Assembly: GCA_947374865.1 (NCBI GenBank)
Contig: CANCDR010000001.1
Location: 1-64,000, forward strand
Length of the DNA: 64,000 bases
Reading direction: 5' to 3'
From: Oxalobacteraceae bacterium
Lineage (GTDB): Bacteria > Pseudomonadota > Gammaproteobacteria > Burkholderiales > Burkholderiaceae_D
The position numbers were made by a program, and so were the translations under genes. Below, piece after piece: positions 32,898-42,641 of this stretch (positions within the stretch are counted from its first letter, which is position 1; each line of letters opens with the position of its first letter). A model generated the notes under the pieces. That model worked only from the letters and a program-made list of their open reading frames with translations, searched no databases and was not told the origin of the DNA.

Positions 32898-35177
32898 TCA
32901 GGCGCGGCGCACTTCCAGAACACCATCAACCTCGCGAATGACCTGCAAGGCTTTGTTGAGCTGCGCCGTCGAGCCGATTTCAGCAGTAAAGCCCATGCGT
33001 GCCTGGCCCTTGATGCTCTGCGTACTCACGCCGATGACATTGATTTTTTCGCGTAATAGAATTTCCGAGATATCGCGCAGCAGACCCTGACGGTCGCTCG
33101 CCAGAACAAAAATATCGACCGGATAAACGGTGTCTGGAGCCTGGCTGCCCCAGGCAGTCTGGATCATGCGCTCCGGTGATCTGGCGACCATTTCGCGCAT
33201 ATTGCTGCAGTTAGCGCGGTGGATGGAGACCCCTTTGCCGCGCGTAACAAAGCCGACGATCTCGTCTGGCGGTGCAGGCTTACAGCATTTGGCCAACTGT
33301 GTGAGCAGGCCGTCGGTACCGACTACCAGTACACCTGATTTAGCGCCCAGCTCAACGCTGGAGGTACGGCTCTTGCGCACGACATGATCATCGTCGGGCA
33401 GGACTGCGGCCTCTGGCTCACCGCGCAAAACGTGTTCGACCTGGCGCAGACTGAAAATTTCTTTGCCGACGGCGACAAACAAATCTTCCGACTTGGGAAA
33501 GCCGAGCTTATGCGCCAACTCTTCGAGGTTGACCGACGTCTTGCCTTCGCGTTGTAGCGTTTTTTCGATCAGCGCACGACCGCTTGAAAGCGTCTCTTCC
33601 AGTTCGATGGCATTAAACCAGCTGCGAATTTTGGCCCGTGTACGCGGGCTGACGGCATAGTCGGGACTGAGCCAGTCACGCGACGGACCTGCCAAACCAG
33701 CCGCGACACTACCGCCTTTAGCGGTGATCACTTCTACGGTCTGGCCGTTTTTTAAAACCGTATTAAGCGGCACCATGATGCCATCCACCTTGGCGCCGCG
33801 GCAGCGATGACCGACGTCGCTATGCAGATGGTAAGCAAAGTCAATCGGCGTTGCACCGCTGGGTAATTCCAGCACCCGCGCCTGCGGCGTGAGAACATAA
33901 ATCCGGTCATCGAGGGTGGCGGCTTTGAGCTGTTCGACGCGATCGCGCCGTAAGTCATCTTGCCCCACCACGGTGTCGGTAACTTCGTTTTTCCAGGCCA
34001 GCAGCTGCCTGAGCCAGGCGATTTTTTCGTCATACTTTTGCGCGGAAAAATTCGACCCGCCGGATTCCTTGTAGCGCCAGTGCGCGGCGACACCATACTC
34101 GGCGAAGTGATGCATTTCTGTGGTGCGGATCTGCACTTCAAATGCCCGTCCTTCATCGTCCTGCACGACGGTATGTAGTGAACGATAGCCATTTGATTTG
34201 GGCCGCGAAATGTAGTCGTCGAATTCGGCGGGAATTGGCGTCCAGAGATTGTGTACCAGTCCCAGTACCGTATAGCAGGCCTTGATATCAGCGACCACGA
34301 CGCGAAAGGCGCGCACATCGTAAAGCGCATTAAAGTCGAGCACTTTGCCGCGCATTTTGTTCCAGATGCTGTAGATGTGCTTGGGGCGGCCAGTGACGTC
34401 GGCCTTGATGCCTGCCTGCATCAGTTCAGTGGTCAGACGGGTGATCGCCTGTTCGACAAAGCTTTCGCGCTCAATGCGTTTTTCTTCCAACATTTTGGCG
34501 ATCCGTTTGTAGCTGACCGGATCGAGAAAGCGGAAGGACAAATCTTCCAACTCCCATTTGAGCTGCCAGATGCCCAAACGGTTTGCCAGCGGCGCATACA
34601 GGTCGAGCGTCTCGCGCGCGAACTGCTGTGTCTCTTCATTTTCCAGCCGACATTCAGCGAAATGACGCAGCGTCGTCACGCGCGCACTCAGTCTTACCAG
34701 CACGACCCGCATATCGACGGCCATGGCTAACAGCATTTTGCGCAGAGCTTCCATTTGCGCGGCAGCCTGCGGAGCGGCGTTCTTGCCGCGCGCCTGATCC
34801 TGCTGAGAAAACGTCAGGTCGTGCAGGCGCTGAATCTGACGGATTCCCTTCACCAGTTCAGCAGTGTCCTTGCCGTAGCGGTCTTCGATGGTTTCAGCCG
34901 CTTCTGGTGCGAGCAGCATGAGTTCAAACAGCAGGCCGGCAATGCGCGTATCGGCATCACTTTCAAGCATCGCCAGAGACGTGGCGACAGCGACCGAAAA
35001 AATGCGCGCATCCTGTCCGCCACGAACGGTATGCCCGACGTAAAAGGGCGTGACATAGCTCAGTGCATCGAGCACCCGCGCACTATCCTGCGGGTTGAGT
35101 CCGGCAGTGATGTGCGTTTGAAATGTGCGTTCTTGTGCGCTATTTTGTTCGCTGTTAGGTTCTGCGCTTGAAACCAT
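32898..35177 (-). CDS. relA: GTP pyrophosphokinase RelA
   Basis: 759 residues from the ATG at 35177 (a TTG six codons upstream is possible). Makes (p)ppGpp on amino-acid starvation at the ribosome. The hydrolase-like domain (about 25-180) lacks the HD pair: the segment reads LLFELML where SpoT has an His-Asp, so it should not degrade (p)ppGpp. The synthetase domain has the acidic EFDD (about 318-321) followed by YISRPKSNGYRSLHT, the RelA signature rather than RXKD of bifunctional enzymes. TGS (VLTPQARVLELPSGATPIDFAYHLHSDVG), zinc-finger (CCKPAPPDEI, HRANC) and ACT domains follow. Confidence 0.95.
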   Translation of the reverse strand: MVSSAEPNSEQNSAQERTFQTHITAGLNPQDSARVLDALSYVTPFYVGHTVRGGQDARIFSVAVATSLAMLESDADTRIAGLLFELMLLAPEAAETIEDRYGKDTAELVKGIRQIQRLHDLTFSQQDQARGKNAAPQAAAQMEALRKMLLAMAVDMRVVLVRLSARVTTLRHFAECRLENEETQQFARETLDLYAPLANRLGIWQLKWELEDLSFRFLDPVSYKRIAKMLEEKRIERESFVEQAITRLTTELMQAGIKADVTGRPKHIYSIWNKMRGKVLDFNALYDVRAFRVVVADIKACYTVLGLVHNLWTPIPAEFDDYISRPKSNGYRSLHTVVQDDEGRAFEVQIRTTEMHHFAEYGVAAHWRYKESGGSNFSAQKYDEKIAWLRQLLAWKNEVTDTVVGQDDLRRDRVEQLKAATLDDRIYVLTPQARVLELPSGATPIDFAYHLHSDVGHRCRGAKVDGIMVPLNTVLKNGQTVEVITAKGGSVAAGLAGPSRDWLSPDYAVSPRTRAKIRSWFNAIELEETLSSGRALIEKTLQREGKTSVNLEELAHKLGFPKSEDLFVAVGKEIFSLRQVEHVLRGEPEAAVLPDDDHVVRKSRTSSVELGAKSGVLVVGTDGLLTQLAKCCKPAPPDEIVGFVTRGKGVSIHRANCSNMREMVARSPERMIQTAWGSQAPDTVYPVDIFVLASDRQGLLRDISEILLREKINVIGVSTQSIKGQARMGFTAEIGSTAQLNKALQVIREVDGVLEVRRA

Positions 35178-35315
35178 GTGCCTGACAATTCTCAAAAAAT
35201 AAAGGCCGTGCCGCGATCGGCAATTCCGTAGTATCGGACGAACGAATAGACGAACGAACTAACGGACTAACTTAGAGCGCCATTCTTGCCTCTGCAATCG
35301 CCTCATCATGAATGC

Positions 35316-36182
35316 CTAACTGAGGAGGAATTCTCCCGCAATCGCGATCTGATCTTCGTGCATAAAGGTCGGCGCATGTCCTACACCGGCCAATTCCACC
35401 AGCTTGGCTTTCGGACCGCGCTGGGTCATGGCCAACGCGGTTTCGCTGCTGAGCAGATCAGACTGACTACCGCGCACGACCAACACCGGACAGCGAATCG
35501 CATCATAAGCCATCCAGAGTAGCGCCTCGCCCTGTTTCAAGCTCTCCGGCGTGCTCGCCTTGAAAGGCACAGCCAGCGCCAGATCGTAATGCCGTATCCA
35601 TTGACCATCCACATCCTGGCGCAGTACATCACTCGCCAGTTTATGCCATTCGGCTTCCGTATGCGAACCGAAGCTGGCTGAAATGCTGCGAATGTAGGCG
35701 ACCCCTTCTGCCAGGCTGGCAAAGCGCACCGGTTCTCCCACATACTCACCGATACGGGCCAGTGCCACCGCGTTCAGGCTCGGGCCGATGTCGTTGAGGA
35801 TGAGTTTTTTGACCGGACTCTCCGGCAGCGCAGCCACGCCCATGCCGATCATGCCGCCCATTGAGGTGCCGAACCAGTGCACCGTTTCTGCATTCAGACG
35901 CGCGAGCAGGGTAACCATGTCACTCACGTACTGGCCCACCTGATAATGCTGGGGATTGCTCAGCCAGCCGGATGCGCCGCGGCCCACCACATCGGGGCAG
36001 ACCACGCGGTAGGTCGAACAAAGCGCTTGAGCGAGCGCATCGAAGTCGGACGATACTCGGGTAAGCCCGTGCACACAGACCAGCACCTTGGGATTGGCTG
36101 GATCACCCCATTCTTTGTAGGCCAGTTTGTGCAACCCCCCTGGTGACAGGCATTGGACAACATTCAACCGCGGCTGGTGCAT
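35316..36182 (-). CDS. Alpha/beta hydrolase
   Basis: 288 residues from the ATG at 36182 (MHQPRLNVVQ), with AAAGGA six to seven bases upstream; a reading to 36239 adds an atypical lead. The fold's signatures are seen: oxyanion VCVHGLT, nucleophile Ser in FGTSMGGM, and late VGHAPTF with the catalytic His. No signal peptide, so cytosolic. Sequence style (VVCPDVVGRGASGWL) fits the large esterase/epoxide-hydrolase-like group; the substrate is unknown. It is divergent from the 3-hydroxybutyrate dehydrogenase gene 99 bases away. Confidence 0.88.
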   Translation of the reverse strand: MHQPRLNVVQCLSPGGLHKLAYKEWGDPANPKVLVCVHGLTRVSSDFDALAQALCSTYRVVCPDVVGRGASGWLSNPQHYQVGQYVSDMVTLLARLNAETVHWFGTSMGGMIGMGVAALPESPVKKLILNDIGPSLNAVALARIGEYVGEPVRFASLAEGVAYIRSISASFGSHTEAEWHKLASDVLRQDVDGQWIRHYDLALAVPFKASTPESLKQGEALLWMAYDAIRCPVLVVRGSQSDLLSSETALAMTQRGPKAKLVELAGVGHAPTFMHEDQIAIAGEFLLS

Positions 36183-36281
36183 ATTTTTCCTTTGCTTGAT
36201 CTTGCCGACCATTTTACCGGCCGTTGCGCTTAAAATCATACCAGACGAACTATCCCCACCAAATTAATCAACGAGGACATT

Positions 36282-37076
36282 ATGCAATCGCACACACTCA
36301 AAGGAAAAACGGCGCTGGTCACGGGATCGACTTCCGGCATTGGGCTGGGGATCGCGACGGCACTGGCCGAACAAGGGGCAAATATTGTCCTCAATGGCTT
36401 TGGCGACGCGCAGCAAATCGCCCAGCTGCAAAGTTCGCTCGCCAGCCAGTTCGATGTGCAGGTGATTTACCATCCGGCCGATATGTCCAAGGCGGCCGAA
36501 ATTGAAGCGCTCATGCAGGTGGCGGCCCTGCGCTTTGGCATGCTTGATATCGTGGTCAATAATGCGGGCATTCAGCATGTGGCCAATATTGAAGATTTTC
36601 CGGTTGAAAAATGGGATGCCATCCTGTCGATCAATCTGAGCTCGGCCTTTCATACCTCGCGTCTCGCTTTGCCGGCCATGAAGGCTAAAAACTGGGGCCG
36701 CATTATTAATATCGCCTCGGCCCATGGCCTGGTGGCATCGGCGCAGAAATCTGCTTATGTGGCGGCCAAACACGGTCTGGTCGGGCTGACCAAGGTGACG
36801 GCACTGGAGACGGCGCAAACGGGCGTGACCTGTAATGCGATCTGTCCGGGCTGGGTACTCACGCCGCTGGTGCAGCAGCAGGTCAATGCGCGGGCCGAAA
36901 GAGAAGGCACGACGATCGATCAGGCCAAACGGGCGCTGCTGGCAGAGAAACAGCCGTCGGGTGAATTCGTCACGCCTGAGCAGCTCGGGGCGCTGGCCGT
37001 ATTCATGTGCAGCGAAGCGGCCAGTCAGGTGCGTGGTGTAGCGTGGAATATGGATGGCGGATGGGTGGCGCAGTAA
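36282..37076 (+). CDS. 3-hydroxybutyrate dehydrogenase
   Basis: 264-residue SDR. The NAD motif TGSTSGIG (14-21) and the catalytic Ser-Tyr-Lys in IASAHGLVASAQKSAYVAAKHG are complete; VLNGFGD after the second strand and the long C-terminal WVLTPLVQQQ...GEFVTPEQLGALAVFMCSE are typical of D-3-hydroxybutyrate dehydrogenase (BdhA). It interconverts 3-hydroxybutyrate and acetoacetate in PHB or ketone-body use. The convergent genes beyond the terminator encode the CoA-transferase that would activate acetoacetate, so the three form a functional set. Confidence 0.93.
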   Translation: MQSHTLKGKTALVTGSTSGIGLGIATALAEQGANIVLNGFGDAQQIAQLQSSLASQFDVQVIYHPADMSKAAEIEALMQVAALRFGMLDIVVNNAGIQHVANIEDFPVEKWDAILSINLSSAFHTSRLALPAMKAKNWGRIINIASAHGLVASAQKSAYVAAKHGLVGLTKVTALETAQTGVTCNAICPGWVLTPLVQQQVNARAEREGTTIDQAKRALLAEKQPSGEFVTPEQLGALAVFMCSEAASQVRGVAWNMDGGWVAQ

Positions 37077-37146
37077 TCAAGGCCTTGGGATCTTGATTGA
37101 TACCTTGCTTGATGCATTGCTTGAGGCGGCGATAAAAAATCGATAC

Positions 37147-37187
37147 AAAAAAGCGCTTGATTCAGATCTTGAATCAAGCGCTTTTTT
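37147..37187. terminator. Bidirectional terminator between hydroxybutyrate dehydrogenase and CoA-transferase genes
   Basis: AAAAAAGCGCTTGATTCA pairs fully with TGAATCAAGCGCTTTTTT-type sequence around a very short loop. A-run and T-run flank the stem, so it works on both strands, as expected between convergent genes. Confidence 0.92.
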
Positions 37188-37284
37188 ACTTTAACTGCAG
37201 CCGATTTAAGGCAGCCGAATTTGACTTAACTGAATTTCACGTAACTGAGTTTCACATAACTTCGCACCGTCTTTGTATGGCAGA

Positions 37285-37935
37285 TCAGACTGCGCTGGTG
37301 TCGAGTTCAGGTTCGGTATGGTCAATCACTTCCTGCTTGGTGACGCCGGGTGCCAGCTCGACCAGTTTCAAGCCGGTCGGCGTAATATCGATCACGCACA
37401 GGTCGGTGATGATGCGGTCAATAACCCCAACGCCGGTGAGTGGCAGATTACATTTCTTGAGGATCTTGAACGAGGTCGTGCCATCTTTGGCGCGCGCCAC
37501 ATGTTCCATCAAGACCACCACCCGCTTCACGCCGGCCACCAGATCCATGGCGCCACCCATACCCTTAACCATTTTCCCTGGAATCATCCAGTTCGCCAGA
37601 TCACCCTGCTCGGAGACCTGCATGGCGCCTAAAAGGGCAATGTTGATTTTTCCACCGCGGATCATGGCGAACGAATCGGCCGAGCTGAAATACGCTGCGC
37701 CCGGCAAGGCCGTGACGGTTTGTTTGCCAGCGTTGATCAGATCAGGATCGACCTGATCTTCGGTGGGAAATGGGCCGATACCGAGTAAGCCGTTTTCCGA
37801 TTGCAGAAAGACTTCAATATCTTTCGGAACGTAATTCGCCACCATGGTCGGCAAGCCGATGCCCAGGTTGACGTAAAAACCATCTTGCAATTCCTTTGCT
37901 GCCCGCGCAGCCATTTCTTCACGAGTCCATGCCAT
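37285..37935 (-). CDS. scoB: 3-oxoacid CoA-transferase subunit B
   Basis: 216 residues. Subunit B carries the catalytic glutamate, here in the [10 protein letters not shown] segment, and the [13 protein letters not shown] opening of the family. Motifs [36 protein letters not shown] are typical of succinyl-CoA:acetoacetate CoA-transferase subunit B. With subunit A it moves CoA from succinyl-CoA to acetoacetate. GGAGA lies seven bases upstream of the ATG. It begins 24 bases after scoA. Confidence 0.95.
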   Translation of the reverse strand: MAWTREEMAARAAKELQDGFYVNLGIGLPTMVANYVPKDIEVFLQSENGLLGIGPFPTEDQVDPDLINAGKQTVTALPGAAYFSSADSFAMIRGGKINIALLGAMQVSEQGDLANWMIPGKMVKGMGGAMDLVAGVKRVVVLMEHVARAKDGTTSFKILKKCNLPLTGVGVIDRIITDLCVIDITPTGLKLVELAPGVTKQEVIDHTEPELDTSAV

Positions 37936-37959
37936 GTCTTTATCTCCGCTGTCTGTCGA

Positions 37960-38658
37960 TTAGGTTGGACGCACTGTGCGCTGTTCGATACGCTTTTCCG
38001 GCTTCGCATTCACGACAATGCGGTGCACGAAAATGCTCGGCGTATGGACCTGGTCCGGATCGATTTCACCAATTTCCACCAGCTCCTCGACTTCGACGAT
38101 GGTGATCTTGCCTGCCATGGCGACATTCGGATTAAAGTTACGCGCCGTTTTGTTGTAGACCAGATTACCGGCCTTATCGGCCTTCCAGGCTTTGACCAGT
38201 GAAACATCGGCCACCAGTGAACGCTCCATGACATATTGTTCGCCATCAAACTCGCGCACTTCCTTGCCTTCGGCGACGATGGTACCAACGCCGGTCTTGG
38301 TAAAGAAGGCCGGGATGCCGGAACCACCGGCGCGCAGTTTTTCGGCCAGCGTGCCTTGTGGCGTGAATTCGAGCTGTAATTCACCGGCCAGATATTGCCG
38401 CTCAAATTCCTTGTTTTCACCGACGTACGAGGCGATCATTTTTTTAACCTGACGTGTCGCCAGAAGCTGCCCCAGGCCAAAGCCATCGACGCCGGCATTA
38501 TTAGAAATGGCCGTCAGATTTTGTACACCACTATCGCGCAGGGCGGCGATCAGGGCTTCAGGAATACCGCATAAGCCAAAACCACCGACAGCAATGGTCT
38601 GACCATCTTTGACAACGCCGGCGAGGGCACTGGCGGCGTCGGGATAAACTTTTTTCAT
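37960..38658 (-). CDS. scoA: 3-oxoacid CoA-transferase subunit A
   Basis: 232 residues, standard for the alpha subunit. It opens MKKVYPDAASALAGVVKDGQTIAVGGFGLCGIPE, with the glycine-rich GGFGLCGIPE family motif, and contains RGGSGIPAFFTKTGVGT and YNKTARNFNP. Forms the CoA-transferase with ScoB. AAGGCTCCGT lies ahead of the ATG. First gene of the minus-strand pair; divergent from a PAS-LuxR regulator gene 153 bases away, which could control it. Confidence 0.95.
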   Translation of the reverse strand: MKKVYPDAASALAGVVKDGQTIAVGGFGLCGIPEALIAALRDSGVQNLTAISNNAGVDGFGLGQLLATRQVKKMIASYVGENKEFERQYLAGELQLEFTPQGTLAEKLRAGGSGIPAFFTKTGVGTIVAEGKEVREFDGEQYVMERSLVADVSLVKAWKADKAGNLVYNKTARNFNPNVAMAGKITIVEVEELVEIGEIDPDQVHTPSIFVHRIVVNAKPEKRIEQRTVRPT

Positions 38659-38811
38659 ACGGAGCCTTATTATTTAGATAATCTAGCGTACACCAAAAAA
38701 CTGCCATTCTGCGCGAGTAGGATAAGATGCCGCTAATACCGAAGCAATACCGTAAAAATACGCGTTTTCAGCAGACATCGAAGAATGCCAATCCGAGCAT
38801 AGGAGCCGACC

Positions 38812-39372
38812 ATGGCCGGAAACGAAAAGATCGACTATGAGACTATCTTCCAGTATGCCCCTGTCGGCATGTGTATTTCGCAAAATCGCGTTATTCAGGC
38901 CTGCAATACCACCCTCAGCCTGATGTTTGGCTACGCGCCCGACGAACTGGCAGGCCAGTCTTTTATGATGCTCTATCCAACCTCGGACGAATTTGAACGC
39001 ACCGGTGCGCGGATCGTGCCGATCATGAGCGCCAAGGGCAGCTACTCGGACGAACGCATCATGAAGCGACGCAATAAGGAATTATTCTGGTGCCATGTCA
39101 GCGGCCGCGCACTGGTCGCGACCGACGGCCTGGGCGCCGGTGTCTGGACCTTCGAAGACTTGAGTGAAAAACGGGCCGTCAGTGCAGAACTGACCGCCCG
39201 CGAACGCGAAATTGCGGCGCTGCTCGTCGAGGGCCATACCAGCAAACAGATTGCGCGCTTAATCGGCTTAAGCCCGCGAACGGTGGAGATGCATCGCGCC
39301 AGACTGATGCGCAAATTTTCATCGGCCACCTCCAGCGAGCTGGTACATCGACTCATGGGCGCGCGTAGCTGA
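38812..39372 (+). CDS. PAS-LuxR transcriptional regulator
   Basis: 186 residues. A PAS domain (about 8-120; YAPVGMCISQNRVIQACNTTLSLMFGYAPDEL, ERIMKRRNKELFWCHVSGRAL) senses an unknown signal. A LuxR-type helix-turn-helix follows (LTAREREIAALLVEGHTSKQIARLIGLSPRTVEMHRARLMRKF, about 127-170). There is no receiver or kinase domain, so it probably responds directly or through partner contact. AGGAG at eight bases supports the start. It is divergent from scoAB, which makes that operon one candidate target. Confidence 0.92.
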   Translation: MAGNEKIDYETIFQYAPVGMCISQNRVIQACNTTLSLMFGYAPDELAGQSFMMLYPTSDEFERTGARIVPIMSAKGSYSDERIMKRRNKELFWCHVSGRALVATDGLGAGVWTFEDLSEKRAVSAELTAREREIAALLVEGHTSKQIARLIGLSPRTVEMHRARLMRKFSSATSSELVHRLMGARS

Positions 39373-39407
39373 ACACACGCATCTGAACACACGCATCTTA
39401 ACTCACC

Positions 39408-40184
39408 TTACTGCACGCTCAATCCATCATCAGCTGAAATGATCGAGCCGTTAATAAAACCCGACTCTTCCGATGCCAGCAGCAGTAACAAGCCATCCAG
39501 ATCTTCCGGTACGCCGAGTCGTTTGCGCGGCAACATGTCCATGAGTTTTTTACCCTGTTCGGAACGAAAGTACTCCTGATTGATTTCGGTGCTGATGTAG
39601 CCTGGACAAATAGCGTTCGTATTAATCCCATATTTACCCCACTCAATCGCCATGGATTTCGTCATGTGCACGACAGCGGCCTTGCTCATGCAATAGATGC
39701 CAATTTGCGGCAACACGCGCAGACCCGCGACCGACGCAATATTGATGATGCGGTGCTTAATTTTGGGATCGCCCTTGGCGCGGGCAATCATGCGTTTGGC
39801 GACTTCCTGCGCGACAAAGAAGGCACCACGCTGATTGGTATCAACGACGAAGGCGTATTCTTCTGGGGTCACATCGATCAGCCTTTGGGTACTGGATACG
39901 CCCGAATTATTGACCAGAATATCAATCGGTCCGGCTTCGGTTTCGGCATGGGCGATGGCAGATTTGATGCTGGCGTAATCCGTCACATCCAATGCGACGA
40001 CATGCGCTGCCCCGCCATTGGCTTCGATCTCGGCGCGCAGTTCCTTGAGCCGCTCGACCCGGCGCGATGCCAGCACGACCTGCGCGCCGGCCTGCGCTAA
40101 AATTTTGGCGAAGCGGGCACCGAGCCCGCTGGAGGCGCCGGTGACGAGCGCGATTTTTCCTTCAAAATTAACTTCGATACCCAT
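39408..40184 (-). CDS. SDR family oxidoreductase
   Basis: 258-residue short-chain dehydrogenase. TGASSGLGARF (15-25) binds NAD(P); LVNNSGVSS and the catalytic Ser-Tyr-Lys (IINIASVAG, IYCMSKAAV) are present; CPGYISTEINQEYFRSEQGKKLMDMLPRKRLGVPEDLDG is the usual substrate-loop region. Substrate not determinable; relatives in Burkholderiales act on 3-hydroxyacyl thioesters or small ketones. AAAGGGA precedes the start. It is divergent from the ETF-ubiquinone oxidoreductase gene. Confidence 0.9.
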   Translation of the reverse strand: MGIEVNFEGKIALVTGASSGLGARFAKILAQAGAQVVLASRRVERLKELRAEIEANGGAAHVVALDVTDYASIKSAIAHAETEAGPIDILVNNSGVSSTQRLIDVTPEEYAFVVDTNQRGAFFVAQEVAKRMIARAKGDPKIKHRIINIASVAGLRVLPQIGIYCMSKAAVVHMTKSMAIEWGKYGINTNAICPGYISTEINQEYFRSEQGKKLMDMLPRKRLGVPEDLDGLLLLLASEESGFINGSIISADDGLSVQ

Positions 40185-40348
40185 GCTAGTCCCTTTGGCT
40201 TAGTAAATTAGTAAATGGATAATTTCCATCACCATTGCATGTCCATCATTGCATGAAAACGCTGTGAATATCGCGAGAATTGTCTGACAAAGTACCTGAA
40301 AGTTTGACCATTCGATTAAAATAAGCCAACACTTTTTACGATAAGCTT

Positions 40349-42019
40349 ATGACCAATTCTCTCCTAGAACAATTCGGCCCACGCGATGCGATGGAATATG
40401 ATGTGGTGATTGTTGGTGGTGGACCTGCAGGATTATCCGCAGCCATCCGCATCAAACAACGCGCTGCTGAACAAGGCAAGGAAATCAGCGTCTGTGTGCT
40501 GGAAAAAGGCAGCGAAATTGGTGCGCATATTTTATCTGGCGCAGTGATGGACCCGAATGCCATCACCGAACTTTTTCCCGACTGGAAAGAACGCGGCGCA
40601 CCGCTCAATACGCCCGTCAGCGAAGATCGTTTCCTCTTCCTCACCGAGACGTCGGCCATCAAAACGCCGAACTGGATGCTGCCCGGCTGCTTTCAGAATC
40701 ACGGCAATTACGTTATCTCCTTAGCGAATGTCGTGCGCTGGTTAGGCCAGCAAGCCGAAAACCTTGGTGTGGAAATTTTCCCTGGCTTTGCTGCGGCAGA
40801 AATTTTATATACCGAGGATGGCGCAGTCAGAGGTATCGCGACGGGCAATATGGGCATCGACCGGCATGGTGAACCGACTGCCGCCTTCCAGCTTGGGATG
40901 GAACTGCATGCAAAGTACACCTTGTTTGCCGAAGGCGCGCGCGGCCATCTGGGCAAACAGTTAATGGCCAAATTTGATCTGACCAAAGACCGCGATCCGC
41001 AGACCTATGCCATCGGTCTTAAGGAAGTCTGGGAAATTGATCCCGCATTACATAAGCCCGGGCTAGTGGTGCACACTGCCGGCTGGCCGCTGGCCAGTGA
41101 TACCTATGGCGGCTCCTTCCTTTATCACCTCGAAAATAATCAGGTAGCGGTCGGTTATGTGGTGGGGCTGGCGTATGAGAATCCGTATCTGTCGCCGTAT
41201 GAAGAATTCCAGCGCTACAAAACGCATCCGGAAATCCGCAAGTTTTTTGTGGGAGGCAAGCGTCTTTCTTATGGCGCTCGTGCCATTACCGCGGGCGGCT
41301 TACAGTCCCTGCCCAAACTGACGTTTGCCGGTGGCGCGCTGATCGGCTGCGAAGCTGGTTTTCTCAATGCCAGCCGCATCAAAGGCAGTCATGCCGCCAT
41401 CAAGAGCGGCATGCTGGCGGCGGATGCGGCAGTCGATGCCTTGGGCGCTGAACGCCAGCATGACGAGTTAAGCGCCTATTCGGCAGCCTTTGAAGCATCC
41501 TGGCTGCACGAAGAATTGCATCGGGCGCGTAACTTCAAGCCGTGGATGAGCAAAGGTCTTTATCTGGGCACCCTGATGGTCGGTATTGATCAAGTCCTGT
41601 TGCGCGGCAAGGCGCCATGGACCTTACGGCATACCCATGCCGACCATACCTGTCTGCGACCGGCAGCTGAATGCACACCCATCATCTATCCCAAGCCGGA
41701 TGGCACGCTGACCTTTGACCGGCTGTCGTCAGTCTTTATTTCGAACACCAATCATGCCGAAGAACAGCCGGCGCATCTGACCTTGAAAGATGGGAGTGTG
41801 CCGGTCAATGTTAACCTGGCCAAGTATGCCGGACCGGAGTCACGCTATTGTCCGGCAGGGGTGTATGAATACGTCAAAACCGAAGCCGGTGAGGATCGCT
41901 TACAGATCAATGCGCAAAATTGTGTGCATTGCAAAACCTGCGACATCAAGGATCCCACACAAAATATCGTCTGGGTGACACCAGAGGGCGGCGGCGGACC
42001 GAATTACGCCAATATGTAA
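40349..42019 (+). CDS. Electron transfer flavoprotein-ubiquinone oxidoreductase
   Basis: 556 residues. Membrane-surface enzyme that takes electrons from ETF, reduced by acyl-CoA dehydrogenases, to ubiquinone. FAD motif [15 protein letters not shown] near 20; [19 protein letters not shown]; a [17 protein letters not shown] segment; and the C-terminal [4Fe-4S] domain with CPAGVYEY and [18 protein letters not shown] cysteines. The three acyl-CoA dehydrogenases at 13999-18559 are likely sources of its electrons. It stands alone, converging with the Nudix gene. Confidence 0.97.
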   Translation: MTNSLLEQFGPRDAMEYDVVIVGGGPAGLSAAIRIKQRAAEQGKEISVCVLEKGSEIGAHILSGAVMDPNAITELFPDWKERGAPLNTPVSEDRFLFLTETSAIKTPNWMLPGCFQNHGNYVISLANVVRWLGQQAENLGVEIFPGFAAAEILYTEDGAVRGIATGNMGIDRHGEPTAAFQLGMELHAKYTLFAEGARGHLGKQLMAKFDLTKDRDPQTYAIGLKEVWEIDPALHKPGLVVHTAGWPLASDTYGGSFLYHLENNQVAVGYVVGLAYENPYLSPYEEFQRYKTHPEIRKFFVGGKRLSYGARAITAGGLQSLPKLTFAGGALIGCEAGFLNASRIKGSHAAIKSGMLAADAAVDALGAERQHDELSAYSAAFEASWLHEELHRARNFKPWMSKGLYLGTLMVGIDQVLLRGKAPWTLRHTHADHTCLRPAAECTPIIYPKPDGTLTFDRLSSVFISNTNHAEEQPAHLTLKDGSVPVNVNLAKYAGPESRYCPAGVYEYVKTEAGEDRLQINAQNCVHCKTCDIKDPTQNIVWVTPEGGGGPNYANM

Positions 42020-42056
42020 GCAACACAGGTAAGCAAGGCATGGGAATTGGCAGCGA

Positions 42057-42611
42057 TCACAGCTGCCATTCACCACGCACGATTTTGTCAAGCCAGAAGG
42101 TGCCGATGACGGTTTTCACGTCCGTTACTTTGCCTTCTCTGATCCAGGTCAACATATCGGCCAGCGGCGCGGTGAAGGTTTCCAGGAACTCGCCGTCGTC
42201 GAGCTTGGACGGACCGGCTGTCAGGCCGCGGGCCAAATAAATTTCGAGGTGCTCGTCGGAATAGGCGATGGCATTGTGGATGGTGCAGACAAACTGCCAG
42301 TCCGTGGCGGTGTAACCGGTTTCCTCCTGCAGCTCGCGCTTGGCACAGGCCAGCGGGTCTTCACCTGGGTCGATTTTTCCGGCGGGGTATTCGATGAAGA
42401 CGCGATCAAGCGGGTAGCGGAACTGGCGCTCCAGCAGTACACGGCCATCGTCAAAAAGCGGCAGGACCACCACGGCACCAGGATGTCGAATGTATTCGCG
42501 TTGCGTGGTTTGCCCATCCGGCAGACGAATGGTGTCTTTTTGCACCGAGAGAAAATGGCCCTGGTAGGCGATCTGGCTATCGACCTGCACTTCGATCAGA
42601 TGTTCATCCAT
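42057..42611 (-). CDS. nudF: Nudix hydrolase, ADP-ribose pyrophosphatase-like
   Basis: 184 residues with a complete Nudix box (GEDPLACAKRELQEETGY; Gly, Glu and REUXEE positions all present, near residues 90-110). The preceding EYPAGKIDPGE is typical of ADP-ribose/ADP-sugar pyrophosphatases, which clear reactive ADP-ribose to AMP and ribose 5-phosphate. This gene regularly follows nuoN and the DUF2818 gene in Burkholderiales. It starts 30 bases after the DUF2818 stop and is probably the last gene of the nuo transcript. Confidence 0.9.
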   Translation of the reverse strand: MDEHLIEVQVDSQIAYQGHFLSVQKDTIRLPDGQTTQREYIRHPGAVVVLPLFDDGRVLLERQFRYPLDRVFIEYPAGKIDPGEDPLACAKRELQEETGYTATDWQFVCTIHNAIAYSDEHLEIYLARGLTAGPSKLDDGEFLETFTAPLADMLTWIREGKVTDVKTVIGTFWLDKIVRGEWQL

Positions 42612-42641
42612 GCACGGATCTCTTGAAGAAAAGGAGAAGTC

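Noticed and set aside
39371-39405. Two copies of a GAACACACGCATCT-like direct repeat after the PAS-LuxR gene.
   Set aside because: Only two short units in a 35-base gap between convergent genes; no structure or function is suggested.
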